In this document: one piece after another, positions 34,995 through 42,704 of the stretch
Layout of the letters: the number at the start of each line of letters is the position of its first letter
Numbering within the stretch: the stretch's first letter is position 1
NCBI RefSeq assembly: GCF_000702505.1
Contig: NZ_JNIM01000001.1
Span: forward strand, 4,812,327-4,876,326
Reading direction: 5' to 3'
DNA from: Thermogemmatispora carboxidivorans
GTDB taxonomy: Bacteria; Chloroflexota; Ktedonobacteria; Ktedonobacterales; Ktedonobacteraceae
Length of the DNA stretch: 64,000 nucleotides
Notes under the pieces: generated by a model
What the model was told of the DNA's origin: nothing
Seen by the model: the letters and a program-made list of their open reading frames with translations, nothing else
The model's database searches: none
Translations under genes and position numbers: made by a program

Positions 34995-35780
34995 TTATGC
35001 ATCCAGAGCTACCGGCTGCCCCGGTGGCAAAAAGCGAAGCCGTTTTTCCAGTCCAGCTGCTCGAAAGGCTTGCTCGATCTGAGTACGCCCCTCGGTATAG
35101 TGCGCCCATCCCTCGAAATGAATGGGAATGATGATCGCCTCTCCCAGCGCTTGTGCCATCTGCACGCCATCGGTCGCCGTGAGCGTGAGATGGACTGGAC
35201 CATACACGCTGGTCTGAGCCGCCCCGAAGTGCAGCACTGCTACTGCGACCGGGTAACGCCGGGGGATCTCCCTGAGACCATCGAAAAACACAGTGTCTCC
35301 CGATACATAAAGCGCACCGTGACGTGCTCCCTCCCACTCCACTATCCAGCCATTCACGTCGCCGAGCATGCCCAGAACTTCCTCCGGCCCGTGATGAGCT
35401 GGGACTGCTGTGATATGAACACGCCGACCATCTGTTCCTACTAGTTCAATGCTCTCCCACTTCTCCATGCCACGCGCGCCATTCCCCAGCCGTGACGCTC
35501 CTGCTGGCGTGGTCAGAACATGCCGCGCCTGTGACAAAGAGGCGCGACCGGCTTCATCGAGATTATCGGGGTGTTGATCGTGGCTGACCAGAGCTACATC
35601 GACTGGTCCAACTTCAGAGACGCTGAGTGCCGGGTCAATGTATTTCATCGTTCTTTCGTATTGGCTTCCTGCTGGATCAAAGGTCGGATCGGTCAAGATG
35701 CGGAACTGGCCGATTTCAACAAGAATGGTTGGACCTCCAATATGCGTGATGCGCACACGATCACTGGCTTGCTGACTCAT
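34995..35780 (-). CDS. MBL-fold metal-dependent hydrolase (UlaG-like)
   Basis: This belongs to the UlaG/RNase Z-like branch of the MBL superfamily: soluble hydrolases, often of cyclic or lactone-like substrates. It starts RVRITHIGGPTILVEIGQFRILTDPTFDP, the usual first strands of the family. The metal motif reads VSHDQHPDNLDEAG, a subfamily variant of HxHxDH in which glutamine and asparagine replace two histidines. VPAHHGPEE, LYVSGDTVFFDGL and IPIHFEGWAHY supply further His/Asp residues. 261 residues. The gene is divergent from a CGNR regulator; its promoter (TTGACA, 17 bases, TATACT on the minus strand) shares its -35 element with the regulator's promoter, so the regulator probably controls it. 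The substrate is unknown. Confidence 0.88.
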   Translation of the reverse strand: MSQQASDRVRITHIGGPTILVEIGQFRILTDPTFDPAGSQYERTMKYIDPALSVSEVGPVDVALVSHDQHPDNLDEAGRASLSQARHVLTTPAGASRLGNGARGMEKWESIELVGTDGRRVHITAVPAHHGPEEVLGMLGDVNGWIVEWEGARHGALYVSGDTVFFDGLREIPRRYPVAVAVLHFGAAQTSVYGPVHLTLTATDGVQMAQALGEAIIIPIHFEGWAHYTEGRTQIEQAFRAAGLEKRLRFLPPGQPVALDA

Positions 35781-35846
35781 GCTCTTCCTCCTCTGCTGCT
35801 CTCCCCCCGGAGACCGGGAGAGACAGGGACTTTCCTGATCTCCATA

Positions 35847-35878
35847 TATACATACCTAAAATGGTTTTGATATGTATA
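35847..35878. promoter_or_regulatory. Inverted repeat operator candidate
   Basis: TATACATA (35847-35854) and TATGTATA (35871-35878) form an 8-bp inverted repeat with a 16-base gap. It lies at and just after the predicted transcription start of the MBL hydrolase, where a repressor would block it. A second repeat, AGTATA-N11-TATACT (35884-35906), lies next to it. Confidence 0.55.
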
Positions 35879-35883
35879 CCCCT

Positions 35884-35912
35884 AGTATAGTCAGCGAAAA
35901 TATACTTGTCAA
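35884..35912 (-). promoter_or_regulatory. Promoter of the MBL hydrolase gene
   Basis: On the minus strand: a perfect TTGACA (plus 35907-35912), a 17-base spacer and TATACT (plus 35884-35889). The ATG is about 100 bases downstream. Confidence 0.8.
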
Positions 35913-35934
35913 GATGGAAATAGCTGCGTATAAT
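35906..35934 (+). promoter_or_regulatory. Promoter of the CGNR regulator gene
   Basis: TTGTCA (35906-35911), a 17-base spacer and a perfect TATAAT (35929-35934), 55 bases before the ATG at 35990. Its -35 box overlaps the -35 box of the divergent promoter base for base (shared TGTCA). Confidence 0.82.
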
Positions 35935-35989
35935 AAAGAGAGGGAACAGGGTTCAACCACAGGTCAGAGCGAGACCGGGAGACACAGAG

Positions 35990-36625
35990 ATGGGCAAGAA
36001 GAGAAAGTTTCAGCAGCCTGGAAATGCAGAACAGGTTTCAGGTGAACAACGATCATTTGTCTTTCTTGGGGGGAACCTCGGCCTTGACCTTGTCAATACA
36101 GAAGTCATGGTACGCGGGAAAAGAACCGACTTGCTCCAGACCCCTCAGGATGCCAGCCAATGGTGGGAGATGGCCCGGCAAGCTCATCCTGACCTCTCAC
36201 AAGAAGGAGAGCAGGTGAGATGGGATGAGCACCAGCTCCGAGCGCTGCACGCCTTGCGTACCATCCTGCGCAATCTCTTTGAAGACATTGCAGTCCGCTG
36301 TCGAGTGGACAACATGGCTGTACGAGAACTGAATGCCTTCTTGCGTGAAGGGTATTACGAGCTCGAAGTCTCCCCGGAAGGGGCGCTGTCTGCCATCTAC
36401 CGGACACGCCAGGACAGGAGGGCTTCAGCCGTCGTGACCATCGCCTTTGCCGCCTTCCGTTTGTTGACAGAGCACGATCTCCGCCGCTTGCGTATCTGCC
36501 GCAATGACCGTTGCATCCTGCTCTTCTACGATACTACCAGAAGCGCCACACGGCACTGGTGCAGCGTGGCATGCGCCAATCGAGCACGGTCCATCCAAAA
36601 CTACCGGCGAGCAAAGGGAAAGTAA
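35990..36625 (+). CDS. ABATE / CGNR zinc-finger transcriptional regulator
   Basis: This is a predicted stress-responsive transcription factor: an N-terminal ABATE ligand-binding domain (FVFLGGNLGLDLVNTEVMVRGKRTDLLQTPQDASQWW) plus a C-terminal CGNR zinc finger. In the finger the four zinc ligands are visible as CRNDRCILLFYD and WCSVACANRAR; the name-giving CGNR is CANR here. 211 residues, typical. The start is the ATG with a GGGAG purine run upstream, just after a consensus promoter. It is divergent from an MBL hydrolase with which it shares promoter elements and nearby inverted repeats, so autoregulation and control of the hydrolase are likely (inference from layout). Confidence 0.88.
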   Translation: MGKKRKFQQPGNAEQVSGEQRSFVFLGGNLGLDLVNTEVMVRGKRTDLLQTPQDASQWWEMARQAHPDLSQEGEQVRWDEHQLRALHALRTILRNLFEDIAVRCRVDNMAVRELNAFLREGYYELEVSPEGALSAIYRTRQDRRASAVVTIAFAAFRLLTEHDLRRLRICRNDRCILLFYDTTRSATRHWCSVACANRARSIQNYRRAKGK

Positions 36626-36836
36626 GTGTGGAGACGCTCGAGAAAGATCAGACCGTTGGCAAGAAAGGTGGTGACATGCCCGTGTTTACAGCATACCCTG
36701 AACAGGCGACGCGCCTCCGCCTCCTGTGGCAGCATGGATGCTGAGGAGGTGATGACCTGTTGCGGGGACGTGCGAAAGAAAAATCGTGGTCATGCTCTCC
36801 CCTCTTGCTATGGCCCGCTCGCCCGGCATGCCTGCA

Positions 36837-37637
36837 TCAGCGTCTCCGCATTATCAGTCCCAGCAGGCCGCGCGCCCGCAGGCGGAGGTAGAGGAGCAGC
36901 CAAAGACTCAGCCAGATGCCGCCAAGGAGATAGCCGCCAAGGACATCGCTGGCCCAATGATCCCCCAGATAGACGCGCGATGGGCCTACCATGACGATGA
37001 AAAAGCCTGAGAGGAGCAAAAGAAGGATACGCCACCAGCTCCGACCCTGGAAGAGAATGAGGCCATAGGAGAACAGCAAACCCCAGTAGGCCACATAGGC
37101 CATGACGTGCCCACTCGGAAAGCTGGCTCCTCTGGCCGCTTGCAAAACCTCAACCAGCGTGGGCGAGGGACGCGGACGCGCGACCAGTAGCTTGACTGTA
37201 TGATTGAGTAGCTCGCTGCTCAGACAGTTACCAAGCAGAATCAAAGCTTCCAGGCGCAGGCGTCCGAGCCAGAGCAGCATGGCCGTGGCCAGCACCAGCC
37301 CCGCCGCCAGCAATGGCACACTGCCGATGAAGCTGATTGCCAGCATGAGCGCGCGTAGCCAGGGACTCTGCTCCTCCTGAAATTCGCGCGTGATGGCAAC
37401 GTCAATGGTCAACACCGGATGGGTGTGAACCCACCAGGCCAGCAGCGCAAACAGGCTCAGCAGCAAGGTGTAGAGGGCCAGCAAGAGCCTGCCCCGGTGT
37501 AATGTCCGGTACCAGGGGAGCCGCGCTTTCTGAATCTCTCGCTGCGCTTCTGCTAAGGGTGTTTCTTCTTCACTATCTCCGTTTAATTGATACTTTTCTT
37601 GATTTTTTCGTCTAATTGGTGTAATCCGCTCTCCCAT
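36837..37637 (-). CDS. PAP2-family membrane phosphatase
   Basis: This is an inner-membrane phosphatase of the PAP2 superfamily, acting on phosphatidic acid, undecaprenyl pyrophosphate or similar lipids at the outer face. The three signature motifs are intact: KLLVARPRP (motif 1), PSGH (motif 2, in GASFPSGHVMAY) and SRVYLGDHWASDVLGGY (motif 3, with catalytic His). About six membrane helices are visible, including LLLALYTLLLSLFALLAWWV and LLAAGLVLATAMLLWLG. A charged N-terminal stretch of about 40 residues precedes TM1. 266 residues. GAGGAGG lies upstream of the ATG, and TATAAT on the minus strand (plus 37710-37715) is a likely -10 box. The lipid substrate cannot be specified. Confidence 0.93.
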   Translation of the reverse strand: MGERITPIRRKNQEKYQLNGDSEEETPLAEAQREIQKARLPWYRTLHRGRLLLALYTLLLSLFALLAWWVHTHPVLTIDVAITREFQEEQSPWLRALMLAISFIGSVPLLAAGLVLATAMLLWLGRLRLEALILLGNCLSSELLNHTVKLLVARPRPSPTLVEVLQAARGASFPSGHVMAYVAYWGLLFSYGLILFQGRSWWRILLLLLSGFFIVMVGPSRVYLGDHWASDVLGGYLLGGIWLSLWLLLYLRLRARGLLGLIMRRR

Positions 37638-37787
37638 CCTGATCTGCTTCCTCCTCTTGAGCGAGCAGGGTTGCTTGTAAGCAAAGCGAATGAGCTGTAT
37701 TTTTGTTGTATTATATCTGATGGGAGCCGCAGCTAGTGAGCAGGCAGAGATCGCTCTGGCTTGAAGAGGGGAAGGAAAACAAGCACG

Positions 37788-38675
37788 ATGGCAGCGTTCG
37801 AGGTACGTTCTGCACGTTCAGAGGACCGCGAGACGGTGCTCGCTTTTTGTGCCCATACCTGGGAATGGGGCGACTACATCCCCGAGGCCTGGGACACCTG
37901 GCTGGGGGACCAGCAGGGGAGGTTACTGGTGGCGACGAGCGACGGGCGGGCCGTGGGTCTGCTCCATTTGCGCATGCTCAATGAGCACGAGGCTTGGCTG
38001 GAGGGCTTGCGCGTCGACCCGGCCTATCGCCGTCAGGGAGTCGCGACCGCTTTGCATCAGGCTGCGCTGGCTGAGGCTATGCGCCGGGGAGCCAAAACGG
38101 TGCGCCTGCTCACCGAGGCCAGGAACAGTGCCGCCATCGCTCTGGCCAGGAAAAGTCGCATGCACGAGGTTGGTAGCTTTTTCCCTTATCAGGCCCCGCC
38201 GCTGCCAGAGCTGCCACGGCGCCTGGCTTCGCTGCCCAGGCCAGAGCTGGCGCGAGTTGAGGATCTGGAGGAGATCATCGCCTATCTCAATGTCTCAAAC
38301 ATCTTCCCTTTGACTGGTGGCCTCTACTACTCGGGTTTCATCGCCTATAGTATCAGCGACCGCTTGTTGAAGACGAAGATCAACGCTGGCGAGATCTATC
38401 TCTTGCGCCGCTGGGAGCGCCTTGATGGGCTGATGATGATTGAGGAACGCGAGGGGCGCCACGGTAAATATCTGTTCATTGGCTACATCGACGGTACGAC
38501 TGCCGACACCATCGGCCAGCTCGCCTATCTCCTGCGCCATCTGACGGCGCAGCGCAACCTGGAGGCCGTGCGCGCTCACGTTCCCGACCTGCTGATGGTA
38601 CGCGATACCTTCGCCGGGGCCGAATACCAGGTCGCCGACAGCCCCTACGTCACCTACGAGCGCATGCTGACCTGA
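37788..38675 (+). CDS. GNAT-family N-acetyltransferase
   Basis: This is an acetyl-CoA-dependent acetyltransferase of the GNAT superfamily. The ATG at 37788 (MAAFEVRSARSEDRETVLAFC) is preferred, with AAGGA upstream; a longer frame starts at 37761. The acetyl-CoA loop is visible as LEGLRVDPAYRRQGVATAL (R/Q-x-x-G-x-A), after the beta-4 strand VGLLHLRM. The C-terminal 150 residues (from about RLASLPRPELARVEDLEEIIAYLNVS) form a second, poorly conserved region that may be a degenerate second GNAT fold. 295 residues. The acceptor substrate is unknown, and neighbours give no hint. Confidence 0.88.
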   Translation: MAAFEVRSARSEDRETVLAFCAHTWEWGDYIPEAWDTWLGDQQGRLLVATSDGRAVGLLHLRMLNEHEAWLEGLRVDPAYRRQGVATALHQAALAEAMRRGAKTVRLLTEARNSAAIALARKSRMHEVGSFFPYQAPPLPELPRRLASLPRPELARVEDLEEIIAYLNVSNIFPLTGGLYYSGFIAYSISDRLLKTKINAGEIYLLRRWERLDGLMMIEEREGRHGKYLFIGYIDGTTADTIGQLAYLLRHLTAQRNLEAVRAHVPDLLMVRDTFAGAEYQVADSPYVTYERMLT

Positions 38676-39010
38676 CTCGCATCCACCGCCGCCTTTATCT
38701 CTCAGCGCCAACCAAGCTAACTGCTGCTTTCCCTGGCTCTGTCTCTGCCAGATTCTTGTCTACCCAGGTTGCCGTAGCAGCAGGCAGAAGCCAGCATCCT
38801 GCCAGGCAGCTAAGTCAGGACAGAGGCTCACGCAGAGGAGCCAGGAACAGAAGCAGCAGCAAGAAGCGGGACGGAAGACGTAGCCGCTGGCCACCACCAG
38901 GCACCACTGTGGATCTGACAGACCAGCCTTGAGCAACACACGCCCGGCGAACCGTCCCGCCTCCCTGTCAAGAAGAGAAGCGCTTTCCTTCTCAGGTCGA
39001 CATCGAGCAA
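38676..39010. other. Gene-free stretch between convergent genes
   Basis: About 335 bases between the GNAT gene and the FabH-like gene. It is rich in CAGCAG/CAGGCAG tracts. I see no terminator or gene. Confidence 0.4.
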
Positions 39011-40276
39011 CTAGGCATGCCGCAGGGGCTTCATAACCGCGCGTGGATTCTTGAGCGCGCGATAGCGCAGCAACCAGCAACCATAGTGCATACCACCGCC
39101 AACCGCAGGTAACGCCAACCACTGGCCATCTTTCAGCTGATCATGATAGATCAGCTCGGCCATCGCTGTAGCAATGCTTGCATTCGAGAGGTTACCATAA
39201 TAGCGGAAATTATCAACCAGCTTCTCCATCGTCGAAGCTGGCCAGCCGTAATCGTGGATCAGCAGCTCGCCAAGGCGGCGAGTGATACGTGAGTTGGCCT
39301 GATGGGGAATAATGTAGGCAACCTCGTCATGACCGAGGCCGGCATGACGCAGGCAGGCATCGACCGCTTCCGCCATAGCGCGGGGAGCCTCACGGAAGAC
39401 CTCCTTGCCATTCATTTTAGTATAGCCCACCAGGTTCTGTGAGAGCAGCTGCGCCAGCTCCTTGCCTTTCCCCTCGCGATAGAGCTGGAGAATCTTCATA
39501 TCGACCTCGGCCATCTCGATCGAGTCCTTGCGCAACGGCGTCTGATAGAACAGAGCCGGCGCCTGGCTGGCCTCATAGCCACTGATGGCATAGGTCTCAT
39601 CGCCCTCCTCGCCACGCTCTAGCAAGAAGGCCGCCGCCCCCTCACCGAAGAGCGAGCTGGTCTTCCAATCCAGGATGTGCATAATATTAGGCAGCAGGCC
39701 CTCCGCTGTCACCAATAACACCAGGCGCGCCGTGCTACAAGAAAGCGCCTCCGCACAGACCTGAAAAGCCTCGGTCTGGGAGGCGCAGGCACCGCGCAGC
39801 ATGGTGGCGCGAATGGGCTTGAGGCCGAGGCGATGCTGGACCTGCCCGGCAATGGTGGGGAACGCATCGTTATCTGAGGAGGAGGCGCCGATAATCATAT
39901 CGATCTCGGAAGCCGAGCGACCGGCGCTTTCGAGGGCCCGCTGCGCGGCCACGACCGCCATATCGGCCAGCGACTCATCGCGCGGGGCATCAGGACTGTC
40001 GATCAGGCCGGGAGCCTCCTCGCCGGCCATCCGACGGCACAGGTCCAGGGTACTTGCGCGCACGTGGCGGGTGATGAGGCCTGTCACCCGTTCCAGATCC
40101 TCGGCTTTGCGCGGATCGCCCAGGCGTGTCGAAATATAAGCAAAAAAATCATTGGTGATGATTCCAGCGGGTGCATAGGTACCCAGGCCAATCAAGCGCA
40201 CTCTGGCGCGGGTGTAGATCTCAGGCACAATGTAGGTGTACTGCGGCCATGATCCGTCGGTAGGGAAGGATGTCAT
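39011..40276 (-). CDS. FabH-like 3-oxoacyl-ACP synthase (KAS III family)
   Basis: This is a condensing enzyme of the thiolase-fold KAS III family, which joins an acyl-CoA to malonyl-ACP or makes related beta-keto products. The Cys-His-Asn triad is intact: the cysteine in LRGACASQTEAF, the histidine in IIPHQANSRITRRL and the asparagine in RYYGNLSNASIATAM. The N-terminal block RLIGLGTYAPAGIITNDFF is typical, and SLFGEGAAAFLLERGEEGD follows the cysteine domain. At 421 residues it is 90 longer than housekeeping FabH (about 330), with the extra in an N-terminal extension and an insert around EMAEVDMKILQLYREGKGKELAQ. No fatty-acid cluster is adjacent, so a specialised lipid or secondary-metabolite role is possible. 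Confidence 0.9.
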   Translation of the reverse strand: MTSFPTDGSWPQYTYIVPEIYTRARVRLIGLGTYAPAGIITNDFFAYISTRLGDPRKAEDLERVTGLITRHVRASTLDLCRRMAGEEAPGLIDSPDAPRDESLADMAVVAAQRALESAGRSASEIDMIIGASSSDNDAFPTIAGQVQHRLGLKPIRATMLRGACASQTEAFQVCAEALSCSTARLVLLVTAEGLLPNIMHILDWKTSSLFGEGAAAFLLERGEEGDETYAISGYEASQAPALFYQTPLRKDSIEMAEVDMKILQLYREGKGKELAQLLSQNLVGYTKMNGKEVFREAPRAMAEAVDACLRHAGLGHDEVAYIIPHQANSRITRRLGELLIHDYGWPASTMEKLVDNFRYYGNLSNASIATAMAELIYHDQLKDGQWLALPAVGGGMHYGCWLLRYRALKNPRAVMKPLRHA

Positions 40277-40462
40277 TGCTTGATGAACTCCCTCAATGAG
40301 GTTCGATGATCAGGCATAAGACCGATTATTCCAAGTATACCACATCGCCGCCGCCCCCGTCCTTAGCTCCGACCTTTCAGGCGCGCTGATCTCGCCTTCG
40401 CCTGGCTTGACCTGGGTGATAGGATAGAAAGGGCAGCTATCGCGCTACCAGAGGAGAGACGC

Positions 40463-41215
40463 ATGACTGCTATTTCGCCCGGGCAGGAGGTCCCGTCCCG
40501 GACCGCCCAGAAGCTTCGCCAGGTGCACACGATCACCGACCGCTTTGGCATGCTCAACACCTACCTGATCGACGATGGCGGCCTGGTGGTCGTCGATCCT
40601 CGCTCCTCTTTAAATGGGCAGTTGATCCTTTACTACATCGAGCGTTTTTTGCAGCGCTCCCCCACTGATATCGATCTGATCGTGCTGACTAGCCTGGAGA
40701 CAAACCAAAGCGGAGGCATCGAGACGCTGCGTCAGCGCTGTAGGGCGCCAGTCGCCGCGCTCTCTAAGACAAGGAGCCGTGCTTCCTCTACCGGCGAGCC
40801 AGGCCGGGGGGGCGCAGGCCCTCATTCGAGGATGCCTTCCTCCTTTCGCACCAGCGAGCTATTCTCGCTCGACGCCTTGTTTGTTCTCACTACCCCTCAT
40901 CTACGCCAGGTCAGCATCTGGTTGCAAGATGTAGGCGGTCTGCCACGCCACGAGGACTGGCGCGTGATCGCCACCAGCGGGGCGGCACACGGCTATTTTT
41001 GCCTCTATAATCCCTTTTCCTGGGAATTAATTGGCGGGGCCGCCATCAGCACAACCGAGGGAGGCCAGCCCATTCTCCACGCCAGCAGCGATCTGCGGGG
41101 TCAACAGGAGACGCTGCGCGTGCTGCGTGATCTCCAGATTTACTACCTGTACCCCGGCCAGGGCAAGCCATTGCTCGCTCGCAACGCCGCCGCCCAGATC
41201 CGCCTGGATTGGTAG
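40463..41215 (+). CDS. MBL-fold protein lacking all metal ligands (pseudoenzyme)
   Basis: The fold is recognisable: NTYLIDDGGLVVVDPRSSLNG matches the first MBL strands, LIVLTSLETNQSGGIETL aligns with the LTHxHxDHxGG motif, VIATSGAAHGYFCLYNP with the xTPGHTPGHxCLY block, ELIGGAAIST with the GDxLF block and YLYPGQGKPL with the PGHGPP block. Every usual zinc ligand is replaced: H, H, D, H by S, E, N, Q; the later His by Ala; the Asp by Gly; the last His by Gln. The frame is intact over 250 residues, so it is not decaying. It is probably a binding or structural protein rather than a hydrolase. It is followed 20 bases later by a convergent FHA protein gene. GGAGAG precedes the ATG. Confidence 0.8.
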   Translation: MTAISPGQEVPSRTAQKLRQVHTITDRFGMLNTYLIDDGGLVVVDPRSSLNGQLILYYIERFLQRSPTDIDLIVLTSLETNQSGGIETLRQRCRAPVAALSKTRSRASSTGEPGRGGAGPHSRMPSSFRTSELFSLDALFVLTTPHLRQVSIWLQDVGGLPRHEDWRVIATSGAAHGYFCLYNPFSWELIGGAAISTTEGGQPILHASSDLRGQQETLRVLRDLQIYYLYPGQGKPLLARNAAAQIRLDW

Positions 41216-41238
41216 GTAGGAAGGGAGGCCGGCGAGGC

Positions 41239-42609
41239 TCACTGTGCGGGGGGCCAGAACGGCTGGGCCTGTGGTGGTCCCTGCGGCTGGGGCGCAGAGA
41301 AGAGCGCTTCACTGGAAGAGGCGGACAACTCCGAATGCGTGCCCGCCGTCGGCGAGGTCACCAGGGGTCTGTACTGGAGCAGCACGGCCCCTAACTGGAC
41401 CAGGTCGCCGCTCTCCAGTAGGCGTGGTCCGTTCAGCGGCTCCCCGTTCACCAGCGTCGCCCCTACCGTCAGATCCTGGAGATAGAGGCTCTCAGAGCGC
41501 ACCAGCAAGAGGGCATGACGCGGGGCCAAAGAAGGATCTGGGAGAGAGACCTCGCAGCCCGGATCAGCGCCGATCACCAGGGCTGGCCCGTTGCATACGA
41601 AGCTGCGGCCTACCAAAGCCCCATTGCAAATGAGCAGGAGATGCGTCACTGGGCGCAGCGCCGGTAGAGCCTCCGAGGGCGCGGTGACCGTCTGGGGCGT
41701 CGGTGAGAATGAGGGCAACGGGGTCTGCCCGGGCGAGGCCTCCGGCTCGCCTATGGGCCCGGCCTCGATTGGCGGCTCCCAGGCCCTGATCGGCGTCGGG
41801 GGCGTCACCGGGGAGGGCGTCACCGGCGTAGCCGTCTCGCTCTTTCGCAGGCGCACCGGACGCAGGGGGTTAGGATGGCGCAGCAAAGGATCATCGTCAG
41901 TGGGAGCCGCCGGGCGCGGTGGCGTAGCCAGCTCAAAGAGGAAGCGTAGCGCCCCAATCTCTAGCACATCGCCTGAGCGCACAGGGGCGGAACCCGAGAC
42001 GCGCTGTCCGTTTACGAAGACCCCGTTCAGACTCTGGCAGTCAATCACGTAAATCTGGCCATTGTCCCAGATCAGTTCGGCATGATAGCGTGAGGCCAGA
42101 TCATCGTCGAGCCAGATATCGTTTTCCTCCCCACGCCCCAGGCGCACAAAGGCTCGGGTGAGAGCCAACCGTTGACCCTGCAAGCGACCATTGCGATGCT
42201 CTAACCACCCCCACGGCGTATCAGCATTGAAGACAAAGGGAGCCGTCACGCCTGGCGGATGCGGCGCATACCTGGCAGGCGCGAGAGCGATCTGAGGGGC
42301 GCTCAGGCTGCGCGTCAGGGCGCGCGTTCCCTTCTGAGCAGCAGAGGCGGGCGTCGCGAAGAGGGCGTATCCCAGGGCCGTCGCTAGCGGTACCCCCCAG
42401 CCACAGGCAGCCACATAGGCCAACATGGCCGCTACCTCGGACGGCGGAAGAATCGGCTGGAGCGGGATAAAGCGCAAATAAAACCAGATAAGGGCCGGAG
42501 CAATCAACAGAGCAGACAAACCCTCCACCAGCAGCGCCCCAGCAAGCTGGCGTCTCGTTCCGCGGCGGCCCAGCGCTTTATAGACGACCTCTCCGGCCAT
42601 TGTAAGCAA
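41239..42609 (-). CDS. Membrane protein with two FHA domains
   Basis: About 456 residues. Two or three membrane helices occupy the first 90 residues (LLVEGLSALLIAPALIWFYL; AMLAYVAACGWGVPLATALGYALF). The first FHA domain (about 145-225) has the phosphothreonine-binding pattern: VRLGRGEENDIWLDDDLASRYHA and DCQSLNGVFVNGQ. A Pro/Thr-rich linker of about 110 residues follows, then a second FHA domain (about 335-420; ADPGCEVSLPDPSLAPRHALLL, LVNGEPL) in which the GR pair is GA, so only the first is likely to bind phosphothreonine. The start is uncertain: TTG at 42609 and ATG at 42600 lack ribosome binding sites, while the frame stays open to about 42,687 with good hydrophobic sequence. The gene follows 42705-43796 on the same strand. 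Function: probably phospho-dependent protein docking at the membrane. Confidence 0.82.
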   Translation of the reverse strand: MLTMAGEVVYKALGRRGTRRQLAGALLVEGLSALLIAPALIWFYLRFIPLQPILPPSEVAAMLAYVAACGWGVPLATALGYALFATPASAAQKGTRALTRSLSAPQIALAPARYAPHPPGVTAPFVFNADTPWGWLEHRNGRLQGQRLALTRAFVRLGRGEENDIWLDDDLASRYHAELIWDNGQIYVIDCQSLNGVFVNGQRVSGSAPVRSGDVLEIGALRFLFELATPPRPAAPTDDDPLLRHPNPLRPVRLRKSETATPVTPSPVTPPTPIRAWEPPIEAGPIGEPEASPGQTPLPSFSPTPQTVTAPSEALPALRPVTHLLLICNGALVGRSFVCNGPALVIGADPGCEVSLPDPSLAPRHALLLVRSESLYLQDLTVGATLVNGEPLNGPRLLESGDLVQLGAVLLQYRPLVTSPTAGTHSELSASSSEALFSAPQPQGPPQAQPFWPPAQ

Positions 42610-42704
42610 GCAACAGAGGAGGCCACCGTAGCAACCGAAGCTAAACCATTCAGGGAAAGCAACGCTACTCGTAGCACTCCCTCCTTAACGCGCGCCCCAT
42701 CGCC

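Noticed and set aside
34654..35082. 142-codon plus-strand frame next to the possible transposase remnant
   Set aside because: Partly antisense to the MBL hydrolase; its N-terminal part does not continue the transposase-like pattern.
38760..39122. 120-codon minus-strand frame rich in Cys and Trp
   Set aside because: Overlaps the end of the FabH-like gene in another frame; unusual composition and no ribosome binding site.
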